A stretch of DNA of 64,000 bases. Origin: Vitellaria paradoxa (taxonomy: Eukaryota > Streptophyta > Magnoliopsida > Ericales > Sapotaceae). The stretch's first letter is position 1. Each line of letters starts with the position of its first letter. Below the pieces are notes generated by a model. The model did not search any database, was not told where the DNA came from, and saw only the letters and a program-made list of their open reading frames with translations. The DNA lies in NCBI GenBank assembly GCA_019916065.1, contig CM034241.1, positions 9,709,223 through 9,773,222 on the forward strand. The letters are read 5' to 3'. This document shows positions 22,550 through 34,277 of the stretch, piece by piece. Made by a program: the position numbers and the translations under genes.

Positions 22550-23329
22550 TAAAGCTTTAACTTCCCCTTGTTTGGATGAAAAAGATTAATTTGTCTAGAG
22601 AGAGAGAGAGAGAGAGAGAGAGGAAACCAAAATAACAAATTCAAAATTATCTCTTACTGTTCCATTTGTTGGGAAAATTAGATAAGTATGAGATTTGAAA
22701 TATTAAAAAACATTTAATTATAAAATAGTTTATTGATGAATAATCTGTTTAGAATACAAAATTTCTCTAAAAATTTTTAATTTTTTTAATTTTTTCCATT
22801 TTTTTAACATAAAAATTTTCAAATTTTTAATTTTCTCTAACTTTTTTACACTTTTCAAAAAACACACCAAACACTTAAGAATTTAAAATTTGACAATTTT
22901 TTGTTTTTTTCTTTTTTTTTTAAACAAAATTTTGAGACTCCAAATAGAGTTCTATTATTTATTTATTTATTTATTTTTAATATATTTTTAATCCACTTAA
23001 ATAACAACTCGTATTATCAGTTATTTTTGCCACAGGAAGTTTATAAAAATTGATAATTTTTTACTTTAAAATATTTTTAATCATAATTTAAATGTTATGA
23101 ATTCCAAAACCATTGTCATTGTATTTATAGCAATGTTGTCAAGATTTGATCGCATTTTCTCACCTGCAAGGTGGGGAAAAAAGTAATCTTAACAAATATG
23201 AACACTAAAATATATATATATATATACATTTAAAAACACCTAAAATACCTAAAAGTAAATTTTAATGTCAACAAGACCGTAAAAATCATGGGTATTTTTC
23301 TAAAAATATCCTTTAAGTATCAATGCTTA
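22550..23329. other. Intergenic, AT-rich, with (AG)n tract
   Basis: AATAAA overlaps the HMA stop codon (22548-22553) but is too close to be the likely poly(A) signal. (AG)n lies at 22599-22622. Otherwise I see nothing. Confidence 0.45.
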
Positions 23330-23477
23330 GGCTGCGTTTGGTTTGCTGAAAATCAAAATAAATTTCTAAAAATTTTTAAAAATTATTCACTTTTTATTTC
23401 ACTGCACGAACTACGAATTTACAACTTATGTTAATTTATCTCATTTTATTTCTTTTTTTGTCACTTTAAATGTTCTC
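23330..23477. mobile_element. Tourist-like MITE, 148 bp, TSD TTA
   Basis: Starts GGCTGCGTTTGG. Flanked by TTA at 23327-23329 and 23478-23480. Same length and body plan as 25475-25622. Confidence 0.7.
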
Positions 23478-23621
23478 TTATTAGATATAATATTTGTTTA
23501 TTATTTATTATTTTTATTTTTTAAAAAATTATACACTTTGATAGATGCGTCTATCACTTGATATGTTCACATGTCATTATGGGTTTTTTTTAATTATAGT
23601 GTTGTTGTGTTAATTATTTTT

Positions 23622-23837
23622 TCACTACTGGTTGGTCCAGTGGAGCGGGAGTCAAATCTGAAACTTGGGTGATATACTCAGGTCATAGGTTCGATTCTCA
23701 CCTGGAGCGGCCAGGATTTAAGTGGGAGGTCGTGGCGGTGGGTTGTTGCATTAGTTCTCCCGAGAGTTTGTAGATCAGTGGGTAAAACTACTAGACACTG
23801 GGTGATTTCTCCTGTTACCCAAAAAAAAAAAAAAAAA
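23622..23837 (+). mobile_element. tRNA-derived SINE, copy 1
   Basis: A pol III A box TGGTCCAGTGG (23633-23643) and B box GGTTCGATTCT (23698-23708) lie at tRNA-like spacing. The element ends in a poly(A) run. A ~15 bp target duplication flanks it (23607-23621 and 23838-23852, one mismatch). A second A-box-like TAGATCAGTGG occurs at 23771-23781, unusual for a plain tRNA SINE. Confidence 0.85.
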
Positions 23838-24013
23838 GTGTTGATTATTTTTATTTTCTTACATTAAACACTTTTTGAATATTGGGGAAGCGCTTGCGTA
23901 TCCATCATGAGACTTGTTAATTTGTCTTCATATTTTTTTAATTGTCTGTACGTATCATTATTTTTATGTTTTTTATATCTGACACTTTTTGAATGATGGT
24001 AAGACACGTGTTG

Positions 24014-24054
<41 letters not shown>

Positions 24055-24074
24055 ATTAAATTATATTAATATTA

Positions 24075-24237
24075 GACTCTGTTTGAAGTGATAAAAAAAT
24101 TCTAAAAAATAGTGAAAAATATTAAAAAACTCTAAAAGTCATTCACTTTTATCTCACTGTACGAATTGAATTATGAACTTACAACTTACCTTATTTTATC
24201 TCATTTTATCTTATTTTTTATCACTTTAAATGCACCC
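24075..24237. mobile_element. Tourist-like MITE
   Basis: Starts GACTCTGTTTG and ends AATGCACCC. Flanks are TTA and TTT. The interior (CATTCACTTTTATCTCACTGTACG) matches the 148 bp copies. Confidence 0.55.
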
Positions 24238-24352
24238 TTTGCCAAAATTATATAATATCCATGTCTCACAATTTTTTTTAATTAATATTTTTTTGGCTTT
24301 AATTCAAACCTAATGATAAATTTGATTAGTGGAAAAAAGAAAGATAATAACA

Positions 24353-24391
<39 letters not shown>

Positions 24392-25474
24392 CAGCTAAAT
24401 TATATATATATATTTTAAATTTGTTATAGAGATAATATAAATCTAATAAAATGATACTAGCATCCACGAATAAACATAAATGGTAGAAAAATGCATGAGA
24501 AATAATTTTTTTTTGTGTATTTGTTTCTTTTTTAAAAATTGTAACTTTAAAGTGTGTTAATTATATTCATAAAAAAATTTACATTTATTTAGGTAAAAGT
24601 TTAAAAAAAAAAAAACTAACTTTTTCTTTATTTTTTGATCCAAACGTATACCTTTTACTTAAACAGACGTGAAGTTTTTGATTTTTTTTTTTTTTTTTTT
24701 TTTTTACGAATACGATTAATACACTTAAAAGTTACTGATTCTTAAAAAAAAAAAAACAAAATCAAATTTTAATAAAAAAATCATATAAAATGAAAAAAAA
24801 TTACCAAAAAATAAAAAAAATAATAAAATCAACCTTTTCGCAGCCAAACTAAGCTTAGGAATTGCAAGAGTGTCAAAATGTGAAGAACTAAAGTTATGCT
24901 AAATAATTAAAACTAATATTTGCATTCCCAATTGAGCCTCACACACTCTTCTCTTTCATAGTGAGTACTACATTTTTTTTTCCTGTTATGTTTAATTTTA
25001 ATTTTTTATTTATTTATTTTCCTTCTCTAGAATTATGCTTATTTTTCTTCAGAGGCAATCATCTATTCAATTGAAATCCTGCGAGTGAGTGCGTGTTAGT
25101 TTGTGTAACTAATGAAGCATATTTGGAATTCAATCCAGTGATAATCTCTAAAATTTCGTAAGTAATTAATGAAAATTAACTTCTATTTAGAATTCAACCT
25201 AGATTCAATATATATAAATTAAAACAACTTGTCTGAATAATTCAATCATGGTAAAAAATAAAAATAAACAAAAAAATATTTTAATTTAATGGAAATTCAC
25301 TAATTAAAGAGGAAAAGTACAGTTAATATCAACAATTACCGAAATTAATTTCTCTTTTTAAAATTTGTTCTGAATAGATTGGCTCTAAATTACAATATCT
25401 TATTTAACGAATTCAATAAAATAAAATAAAATAAATCTATTTTAATTTAGTAGAAATCAAATAAATGTAACTAA

Positions 25475-25622
25475 GGCTCTGTTTGGTTTGCTGTAATCCT
25501 TTGAAAATATCTAAAAAACTCTAAAAATTATTCATTTTTTATCTCATTGTACGAGTTACGAATCCACAATTTATCTCATTTTATCTTACTTTATCTTACT
25601 TTTTATCACTCATAATACACCC
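25475..25622. mobile_element. Tourist-like MITE, 148 bp, TSD TAA
   Basis: Starts GGCTCTGTTTGG and ends ATACACCC, with TAA at 25472-25474 and 25623-25625. Confidence 0.7.
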
Positions 25623-25757
25623 TAAATGAGATAATAAATTATCTTTATTTACTCTCTACTCCATTTACAAAAAAAATGAAAATTAATGGGAAAACAATAT
25701 TTTGAATTTTTTTTAAGGCAAAGGAGCAATTGATTTCTTTACCAACTACCGGTGTTT

Positions 25758-25975
25758 TTTTTTTTTTTTTCTTTTGTTTTTTGGGTAACAGGGGAAATCA
25801 CCAAACGATTTTATCCACTGAGCTACAAACCCTCAGGGGAACTAACGCAGCAGCCCACCACTACGGCTCTCCACTTAAATCCTGGCCGCTCCAGGTGAGA
25901 ATCGCACTTGCGACCTGGATATATTACCCAAGTCTTAGGCTTGACTCCCGTTCCACTGGACCAACCATGGTAAGT
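25758..25975 (-). mobile_element. tRNA-derived SINE, copy 2
   Basis: Reverse-orientation copy of 23622-23837. A box TGGTCCAGTGG at 25953-25963; B-box-like GTGCGATTCTC; poly(A) at the left end; flanking duplication ACTACYGGTGTTT (25745-25757, 25976-25988). The internal A-box-like motif here is a perfect TAGCTCAGTGG (25815-25825). Confidence 0.85.
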
Positions 25976-26435
25976 ACTACTGGTGTTTTAGAGATGCTAT
26001 TTCACACTTTCCATTTAAATATCATTCCGAATTTATCAAATATCCCCAAAGGGTTCGACTTTTTTCTTTTTGTTTTTTTTTAATTAACCAGGATAGAAAT
26101 CATATAATATACAAGATTTTAATTCAAAAACAGTGGCTCAAATTATTCTAAAATATTCCTGCCATCATATTAATACACAAACACCATATAGAATATAAAA
26201 AGATATTCATTACAATCGTTGTGGCACGTCATTTACTATATAAGATTATACAACGGAGTAATTAAACAGAGACGTGGATATACGCATGATCGTAATTACT
26301 AGAAAAGTAAATTTTAAATTCCAAATTTTAATCCCTATAGTCGCAAGTAAATTTTAAATTTCAAATTTTACTCCCTAAAATCAGGTTAAATGCCACCTAA
26401 TTCAAAATTTAAAAAAATAAGTACATATTTTATTG

Positions 26436-26809
26436 GGCTATGTTCGTTTCGAAAGATTGGATGATGAGATATGAATAATGCCATTAATAACATATGAAAT
26501 TGGATATAATATGGAATTAATTTATATATGGAATTATTTTTTTTCTTTTGATGTTTGGTTGATGAGATATAAAGTGAGATAGAAAAATGTGATTTGACAG
26601 TAAATAATTGTAAACTTTTAGATTTTGGCGAGAGCAAATTTAGGGATAGGATATATGTAATATCACCACCCCATAGTATTACTTCTCTCTCATTTTAGGA
26701 GGGATAAGTAGTATAATTTAATGTTCTAATACTAGAAAATACAGGATTAAAGTTAACTTGATCAAAAATAATCTAACCCTCCAAAGTAATTCAGCAAACA
26801 AACACAGCC
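26436..26809. mobile_element. MITE, GGCTATGTTTG family (copy 2), TSD TTG
   Basis: Termini GGCTATGTTCG and its near reverse complement AACACAGCC, flanked by TTG (26433-26435, 26810-26812). Related along its length to 9228-9621. No coding capacity. Confidence 0.65.
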
Positions 26810-26812
26810 TTG

Positions 26813-27788
26813 ATCCGTTGTCTTAAATATCAGCACTATGAATAGTACAACTGTTGCAGTCTATTAAACTCGCATCTCCAGTACTCTACGCAGAAGGGTA
26901 AAGAATAATATGGACCAGAAGAGTACCTAAAATAATCTTATTTATGATCAAGTACCTAATTCGGGAAATGCACAAAACTTCCTTTGGAACAATGGCAAGT
27001 AATTCAAATTAATATATTTATCATTCAACCAAATAGAGATTCTCTGTAAGTTGCTCAAACAGTCAGCCTCGCTAGCCCACAATAGAAAGTGGTGTTCCAC
27101 CAGGAGTAGTAAATCCACACACAGGATATTCTAGAAAAGAAATGTTTGGACCAAGGGATCTCTCTAACCTCATCAAGAACCTAACCCTTTTAACCGGATC
27201 GCGAATTGCACTACAATTTTTGAATCAGCAAACTAATTCAATAAGGATTTAATCAAATCAGCCAACTTGTTTGGTCAGATCCTCGAATTTGAATCGAAAT
27301 TCATATTTCTTTTCAATTTTGCCTGACCAGTTTTCAGCTTTCAGAGAAGTTATAGCCGCTAGCAAAGTAAACACCAAATAAAAGCTTACCAAATTAATTC
27401 TCAAAAATATATCAACTTCCAAACTCATGACCACCAAACTCTATATCCAAAAGCTAAACATCTGTGTCATCATTTGCTTACTGGAGCATTAGACAAAGAT
27501 ATGGAAAATTCTAGCAATATATGAAAAGCTAAAAAACACAATAGCCTGACTGGTGTTTTTTTGTTTTTGGGGGGGGGGGGGGAAGGTGCAAAGGCAACTT
27601 CAGATTTCCGTTCCAGTTTCCCTACACGAACCAGACATCCAAACACAGCTTGCATTGAACAGCAATTTCTAGAATTAACTAGGAGCAACCTCACTAGGAC
27701 AAGACTTAACATAGACAATATGACCCCTAAATAAACACTCATATAATCTTAATAGGATCCATGCTTTTGTTTATATAAGAGACAAGAG
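26813..27788. other. Intergenic; 3' flank of the ERF gene
   Basis: Moderate AT content with an 18-base poly(G) run near 27565-27582. I see no coding frame or repeat. The ERF 3' UTR should lie in the right part. Confidence 0.4.
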
Positions 27789-28430
27789 TCAATGAAAGTT
27801 TCGCATCCAGTCTCCATCTACTCCAAACCACTCATCCAACAGTAAATTTCCATGCGATCCAGGAGCAGTTCCTGGCGCACAAGCTGGTATGCACGGTTCC
27901 TCCTCTGGCACATAAACTGGGACATAGGGTTCCTCTGGCATGAACTTGGGGACATAAAGTTCCTCCTCTGGGGCATGCAGTGCACCATCAACCTTGTTTG
28001 CGCCCATTTCAATTGTATTCTGTGGACCTGGTAACCCAGGAGGTTCTGTTGACCAGTTAGCTTCCTTCAAGGGCAACATCGGAGAAGGCTCTGATGTTGC
28101 CACCGATTCGTCCAAACAAGAAAATTCTGCTGCAATACGTCGTATTTCTTTACCAGGAACAGAACCCACTGGCCAATTTGCCAGATCTGGCCTTCTGCTG
28201 TTGGGGAAATTGAATGACCCTTGTTCGCCCTTTAGACAATACAAGGCAGCATCGTATGCCCGAGCTGCCCTCTCGGCTGAGCAATGAGAGCCCAACCATA
28301 TCCTTTTGTTGGTCTTTGGCTTGCGTATTTCCGAGACCCATCTTCCCCCCCTCAACCGGACCCCTGTGAAACGACCTTTACATCTCCTTCGACTACCCTT
28401 CTGCACAGCTGAGGTTGGCCCTAGATCCAT
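27789..28430 (-). CDS. AP2/ERF-domain transcription factor (DREB-like)
   Basis: A single-exon protein of 213 aa. Residues ~20-77 form one complete AP2/ERF DNA-binding domain: RFTGVRLRGGRWVSEIRK, then RIWLGSHCSAERAARAYDAA and FNFP. Domain position 14 is Val as in DREB-type proteins; position 19 is Lys rather than Glu. A basic stretch (KGSRRRCKGR) before it could act as a nuclear signal. The C-terminal half has imperfect Pro-Glu repeats (PEEELYVP, PEEPYVPVYVP, PEEEPCIP) and ends acidic/aromatic (LLDEWFGVDGDW), features that could serve as an activation region. The start Met is followed by MDLGPTSAVQ. A TATA-like box lies ~65 bases upstream. It probably binds GCC-box or DRE sites in stress or developmental control; the exact subgroup is uncertain. 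Confidence 0.93.
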   Translation of the reverse strand: MDLGPTSAVQKGSRRRCKGRFTGVRLRGGRWVSEIRKPKTNKRIWLGSHCSAERAARAYDAALYCLKGEQGSFNFPNSRRPDLANWPVGSVPGKEIRRIAAEFSCLDESVATSEPSPMLPLKEANWSTEPPGLPGPQNTIEMGANKVDGALHAPEEELYVPKFMPEEPYVPVYVPEEEPCIPACAPGTAPGSHGNLLLDEWFGVDGDWMRNFH

Positions 28431-28492
28431 GAAAAGAGAATTTCACCAAATTGATTTGTTGGGAGGATTTTGGACGAGAATGGGAGATGGTG

Positions 28493-28502
28493 TAATTTAT
28501 AA
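28493..28502 (-). promoter_or_regulatory. TATA-like box of the ERF gene
   Basis: TTATAAATTA on the minus strand, about 65 bases before the start codon. A start site ~30 bases downstream would leave a short 5' UTR. Confidence 0.5.
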
Positions 28503-28631
28503 GGAAATCAGAACATTGTATGAAAGCGGTTGCAATATAGCTGACGTAATTAAGCAACAAATAATTTAAAACGTGGATTACTCACCAAAAAATAATATGA
28601 CACATGGAGATGGTGGTGACAGTTAAAATGT

Positions 28632-28638
28632 CACGTGG
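28632..28638. promoter_or_regulatory. G-box/ABRE-like CACGTGG upstream of the ERF gene
   Basis: CACGTGG lies ~200 bases upstream of the ERF start, a common bZIP/bHLH site. It fits stress or ABA control but is only a motif match. Confidence 0.35.
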
Positions 28639-29000
28639 TGATGCCTACCGACAATAAAAAGCAATTAGAAAGATATGATTCAACAAATTTATCGCATTTA
28701 AATTTCTTTCTTAAAACAACTACAAATCCACATTTTGGAAAGAAATTGTGTCACCCCATAAAATACTTTATTTAAAGAGAGAGATTATGACACTATCAAT
28801 ATCAAGTCCTCTTCTATGCTACATTGACTCAAGTATATTGGGTTCAGGTGTGTGCGCATACGTCAAACTCTACCAAGTCCTTTAATATTATGATATTGGA
28901 ATATGTATCCAAAAATTAGATAGGTAAACATTGACATGACAAATGTGCAAGGCTAGAAAATAATTTAGTTGTTGGGGGGGGGGGGAGAGATAATTTTGTC

Positions 29001-29258
29001 TTCCATCAATGTGCAAGGCTAGAAAATATCTTCACTGTCAAGTATGAGCTACTGCTTCTCCAAACATCAACAAAATTTAGAGAATCTAAATTTTTAATTT
29101 GGGCATGAGTTGCACACGTCTCTCACCCTTCCATCGATGTGGAAGGCTAGAAAATATCTTCACTGTCGAGTATGAGCTACAGCTTCTTCAAACATCAACA
29201 AAATTTAGTGTATCTAAATTTTTTATTTGGGCACGAGTTGTACACGCTTCTCACACCC
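29001..29258. repeat. Tandem duplication, 128 bp unit x2
   Basis: 29001-29128 and 29129-29258 repeat head to tail with few differences (TAGAAAATATCTTCACTGTC, CAAACATCAACAAAATTTAG blocks). A fragment of the same start (ATGTGCAAGGCTAGAAAATAA) lies at 28942-28962. Confidence 0.85.
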
Positions 29259-29698
29259 ACCCCCCAAAAGAAAAAAAAAATGAAAGAAAGAAAAACCTTC
29301 TCTTTTTTATTTTATTTTATCTTATAGAAGAATGCATGCAACACTTGGTTCTCTTAATGAGACGAGACTCGAAGAAATCATCCCTAGTCTTATGACAGAA
29401 CGAAGTACAAAAATAGTAACTATAACTTCCCTGCTTTAATGGGTCAAATAATCCATGAAATATTTGCCTCTCGTAACACAAACAACTAGGCTCTACCTAA
29501 AAGGCAATTTTCTCATCTTTCTTGGCACAGACAATCAGCTCTATGAAGCCACTCTCCAAGCCCATGGAGACATCCTCACTTGAGTTGTTACGAATTTGGT
29601 AAGGTATGACAGAAAAGGATAGTAGCCTACGTGTCAATTCATTTCACATAATGTTCTATCAAATGTCATTTTCTAATCAAAACAATTTCTATATGCAC

Positions 29699-29732
<34 letters not shown>
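29699..29732. repeat. (TAA)n microsatellite
   Basis: About 11 TAA/AAT units. Confidence 0.9.
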
Positions 29733-29799
29733 GGACAAAAGTATAGGAGTCCACAACAATTCAAAAAGATGATCTGCAAATATTAGCAAACTTCTTAAT

Positions 29800-30135
29800 A
29801 TGACAGCTTATTTCAACGGGCAGAGATGCCAATCTGGAAGTATATCACCAGGCAAAGAGTGGGAGAATTGTTTTCTGGTTTATGCAATTTCCTTGTTTTG
29901 AGTTTCTATACTCTCTCCAAAGAGTGGAGAAGATCCATCACTTTCCTTGGGAACATTCACTTCCTTGACAAAGCATTAAAGACACATCTTTCTATCCATC
30001 ATACAGAATATATAAGCAGATGATTAATTGTTCCACTGTCCTGCTTACACACATGACACCAATTGAAATTTGTTGCCTCGTAATCAACCACAAGGCATAA
30101 CATATTGCAAGCTCTTGCTCAGTGAAAGTTAAGAA
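29800..30135 (-). pseudogene. LINE reverse transcriptase C-terminus remnant (zinc-binding domain)
   Basis: The minus strand translates to a WCHVCKQDSGTINHLL block, the Cys-x2-Cys ... His signature of plant L1-type LINE RT tails, with VMDLLHSLE downstream. Stops and shifts abound. Confidence 0.6.
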
Positions 30136-30329
30136 GAAAAGAAGAAATTGGAAGACAATAATCTTCTCCTTTCTCGTATTGTATTTTATGATCAAAAAAT
30201 ATTTATGATACAACTGGACACGACACAACTTTCCAAACTAGAAAAAGAAACAAGAATATGCAAATATTCTAAATATTATAACATTTTTCAAACTAGAGTA
30301 TAAAAATCAAACATGTCCAGCTTGGCAGT

Positions 30330-30770
30330 AAATTATTGAAAGGATAGACAGGCCAAAGGCTTGGTGAAATACCTAGCTAAGAGTCCACGTGCGCAAATGG
30401 AGCTACGAGATCGTGCTTATGTAGGAGATTTCGAATAAAAATGGTAGTCCACCTCAACATGCTTGGTACATTCATTAAAGACTAGATTATTGGCAATTAA
30501 GATAGCAGTTTGGTTGTCACAATACATAAACATCCAAGCTCATACTTCAAGGCCAAAGCCACAAAGAAGAGAATAACCTAAAGCATCTTAGAAGCAGTAT
30601 GAGCCATGGCACAATACTTAGTCTCAATATTAGAATGAGCAACAACAATTTGCTTCTTACTCGCCAAGTTACAAGATTATTGCCAACAAAGGAATAGTAT
30701 CCACAGGTAGATCTTCGATCTAAACGACTACCGACTCACTCCGCATCATTGTATCCAATCATATCTAATG
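30330..30770 (-). pseudogene. Ty1/copia RNase H remnant
   Basis: Minus-strand blocks in several frames follow copia RNase H order: SRLDRRSTCGYYSFVGNNLVTW, KYCAMAHTAS, YCDNQTAILIANN, TKHVEVDYHF. Multiple shifts. No LTR of its own was recognised nearby. Confidence 0.8.
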
Positions 30771-30934
30771 TGGTCCAGTGGTAGAAGGAAAAAAAAAAAA
30801 AAAAAAACTCCCATACATTTACCCATATAAATAAATTTATATGCTTGTCTTCGTATAAAACAAACAAAAAGAGTACTCGTTTCTAAATTTATTGTGAAAT
30901 AATTCCAAACAAACTCAATTCAAAAAAACCTTAA

Positions 30935-31198
30935 TTCGAAATTAGTTAAGTTATATGAATCATCTTCCTCTATTAATTTTTCATGAGTTATGTTCTTTGT
31001 GATGTTATATAAAATTAAGTCTTTTCTTACAATTTTAGTCCAAAGAATCTTAAGCCTATCTTTTGTCTTCTTTACCTTTTCTACTTGAATTGCTTCATTC
31101 TTCCTCACAAGCGCAGCCTTAAGTCTACATTGGGCATGACCAAACCATGTAAAATGACATTCTCTCAATTCCTTTTTTATCAGTGACACCTCAACCAT
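30935..31198 (-). pseudogene. LINE (RTE-like) C-terminal fragment
   Basis: The frame MVEVSLIKKELRECHFTWFG continues with a WFGHAQ motif, IVRKDLILYNITKNI and an Arg/Lys-rich middle. This matches the tail of plant LINE proteins with a WFGH-x-RR block. 5'-truncated. Confidence 0.55.
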
Positions 31199-31849
31199 TC
31201 ATTTTGTTTATTTATTTATTTTCTGGTTTTGTGTATTACCACATATTCATATAACAGCCTCATTTCCGCTGTACTCATCTTATGGGTGTTACTTCTTAAC
31301 AGCAGAAATCTCTGTACCGTAAAAGCATAGTTGATCTATTTCAGACAAACAAAAACTAAACTAAAACAAACATGACTTCAAGAGAAAATTGAGACAAAAC
31401 AGCATTTCAGTATAACCTTTAGACATATGGGTTGCTGAATTCATATATTTATTCAAAAAGAAGGCACTCTTTATTATAATCCTCGTATATAAACCTTACA
31501 AGTGAAAATGCAACAGCATAAGGTTGTACCCAAACCTCAAGAGAAAAAGTCGATACTTCAGTCTTGTTGCTTGTAATGGTAGCAGGTTCATAAATTCGTT
31601 CTTTTTATGCTTCTGCTTACTCAGTTGCCTTTAAGGATCCAATCTAACCTGCAATTACAATTTGATATAATAACGTTCAATGTACTTGGGAAGTTATTGA
31701 TACTTGTAATCATAGTCCAGAAAAGAACTTCTCAACTTAGCAGAACATGTCACTATAATTATCAATAGGCAAACAACTAAATTCATAAGCATCAATAATA
31801 ATAAAAACCAAACATATGGAAGACTTATCAATATTTCTCTCAGTTCGCA

Positions 31850-32870
31850 AAGCTTGTGGTCGGAAACGGGAAAAAAATCAGTTTTGGGAAGTTACGTGGT
31901 TGACCGACTCCTCTTTAGCTATCTCCTTCCCTCGGTTGTAGGCTCTCCCATGCTCATGAAACTTCCATAGCCTCTATGGCTTCTTCCTTTTCTCTACCCA
32001 CATCTTGAAGTTTTAATTTTCTTAAAATGGAGAATCTCACTCCTTTACTTGTTTTAGTAGAGGATGATGTGTTTAGATCTAATATCAACGACAAAAGAAA
32101 GTGGTCTCTTTGCTCTTCAAGGGAATTTTTCCTTCAAATCTTTCTTTGATAAGTTGATTGATAACCCTTCCATTCCCCCTTTCAAGCCTACTATTTTCAT
32201 TTGGGAAGCCAATTTCCACCTAGGGTTAATGTTTTTTTCCTGGATCCTTGCTCATAGAAAGTTAAATACTAATGAGTTATTTCAAAGAGGCAGCCTCAAT
32301 ATTTTTTACATACCCAAGGGTGTGTTTTGTGCAAACAGCAGAAGAATCCTTGGATCACCTTCTCCTTCATTTGTCTGGTAGCATTTAACTTATGGATCAA
32401 ATTATTCCAGTTGGATGGCATTCCATGGGCTGCCCCATCTTCTTGTGTCGACATGATGATAATTGACTTTTTGGGATTTGGGGAAAATTCAAAGGTGAAG
32501 ATGATGTGAAATTATTCCATTTTTGCAATTTTTTGGATTGTTTGGTTGGAGAGACCTGCAGATATTTGATGAAAAATCTGAAGGCGTTGGAGAATAATTT
32601 TCAGATATCAGTTTTCTAGCTTCTTTTTGGGCCTCCATGACTTCAGATTTTGGGGGAATCTCTTTATTTATTTATTTGTTTATTTATTTCATCTAATTGG
32701 AAAACTATTTGCTCTATGCAATTTTGTGTATTTCTCTTTTCCTTTCTCTTATGCTTTGAAATTTTCTTTTTCATTCTCTTTGCTTGTAATGGGGACTGCT
32801 AGCCTCCATCTCCCTCTCTCTCTAATAAATTTTGTTGCTTATAAAACAAAAATAAATAAAAATCTAGCAA
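31850..32870 (+). pseudogene. L1-type LINE 3' fragment
   Basis: Plus-strand frames at 32064-32381 and 32327-32509 give PTIFIWEANFHLGLMFFSWI, a C-x2-C-like VFCANS region and downstream WIKLFQLDG, typical of the LINE RT zinc-binding tail. An A-rich end near 32850-32875 marks the 3' terminus. Frameshifted. The 5' limit is approximate. Confidence 0.6.
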
Positions 32871-32875
32871 AATGG

Positions 32876-34270
32876 TCATCATGAAGGTTAGGCGGCAAGA
32901 ACTTCAAATCATGCCTATAAACTACAATAACAACACTGTGAAAATTAACATTAAGCAGAATAATCGAAAAACACTCTAATAAGTATCAAGAGGATAAAAA
33001 ACTAAGTTACATCAAGATCAATGTCATAACTAATACTAATGTAATGTCTTAAGAAGCATACAAATTTCAAATAAAATGCTGAGCCAATGTGAAAGGTGTT
33101 GGACGACCAACACTTTTCCAAACACTCCCTTATATATGTAGAACACTTGTTCAAAAGTGTATTAGTTTAATTTTATTTATTGATTTTTTATAAGCAATTA
33201 AAATTTATAAAAGCATCAAGAAGATGAGAAAAAGGACTCATGGTCTCCAAAAAATCAAAAAATTACAAAAAATAAAACAGCTCTATATCTTTACCCCCTC
33301 AAGCCAACTATATATCACTGACAGAAAACCAAGTCTTTAGCCCTGTACGAAGGCATATCTATATCAGGAAAGTTTATTTTATTTTTCCCCCAAACCAACC
33401 AAAGAATAGAAAACGGGATAATATCCTGTTCGGGGAATTTGACCCCCCACTTGCATGCGCTCGCGGGCTACTCATGTGCATCTCTTAGGAACACATGAAA
33501 CACATTATAATTTTGAATAATAAACATGAAACCCACTAATAAAATAAACCCAAAATGGAATACACTAATCAATCCCTCCTTTTTTAGATTTTTCCTATTT
33601 CAAGAAATTTAAAACCTACAAATTTCAATTTGTCTATGAATAAAATTTTTTAAAATAGATATTAGGACTTGTTCACTGCACTTTTCCAACATCTTTTCTG
33701 ATTTGTTTAATAGAAAAGTGAGTAATTTTGACACAGAACATAATTATATTTTTTTTACATGAAGAGTGAATTATATCATTTTCATACTTTATTTGTCTGC
33801 CTTTAATACTCCTCAATTACCTTATAATTAAATTGTTGCGTAAAAGATAGTCTAAAAAGTACCCAATAGTTAGGTAATTCCTTTTAATGTTGTAATTGTT
33901 ATTTTTACCCATCAACAAAGTACTGCACAAACGAACTAAGAAGCATGAATATAGATACAAAATTAAGACACAATACAAGTGTGGCAATTTTAAAAAATTC
34001 AGGAGATGGACTTAGTGAAGATACAGCCAAAAGAATTATATATTTTTACTATCTATACATATGAATACACATTCAAAACAAAACTAATTTAATTATTCAA
34101 TGCATAATTCAATATTCAAAACATAACAAAATATGAGATTGAAGAGTTTATGATTTTAGAGATTTTGACGACTCAAATTTAAGTTTGTATTAATCATATG
34201 TTTGAAGGTTTTTTCCTTTTTTTTTTTTTTTCTTTTTGTGTGACAACTCAGTGTGTTTGAATCAGTTTAC
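32876..34270. other. Intergenic stretch
   Basis: AT-rich. The GCTCGCGGGCTACTCATG block at ~33458-33475 also occurs in the solo copia LTR near 14986, so a small LTR scrap may lie here. I see no gene. Confidence 0.4.
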
Positions 34271-34277
34271 ATGCATC

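Noticed and set aside
25730..26083. 117-codon plus-strand frame
   Set aside because: It is the reverse strand of a SINE, starting at its poly(T).
27852..28569. Plus-strand frames over the ERF gene
   Set aside because: Antisense shadows; the AP2 domain is on the minus strand.
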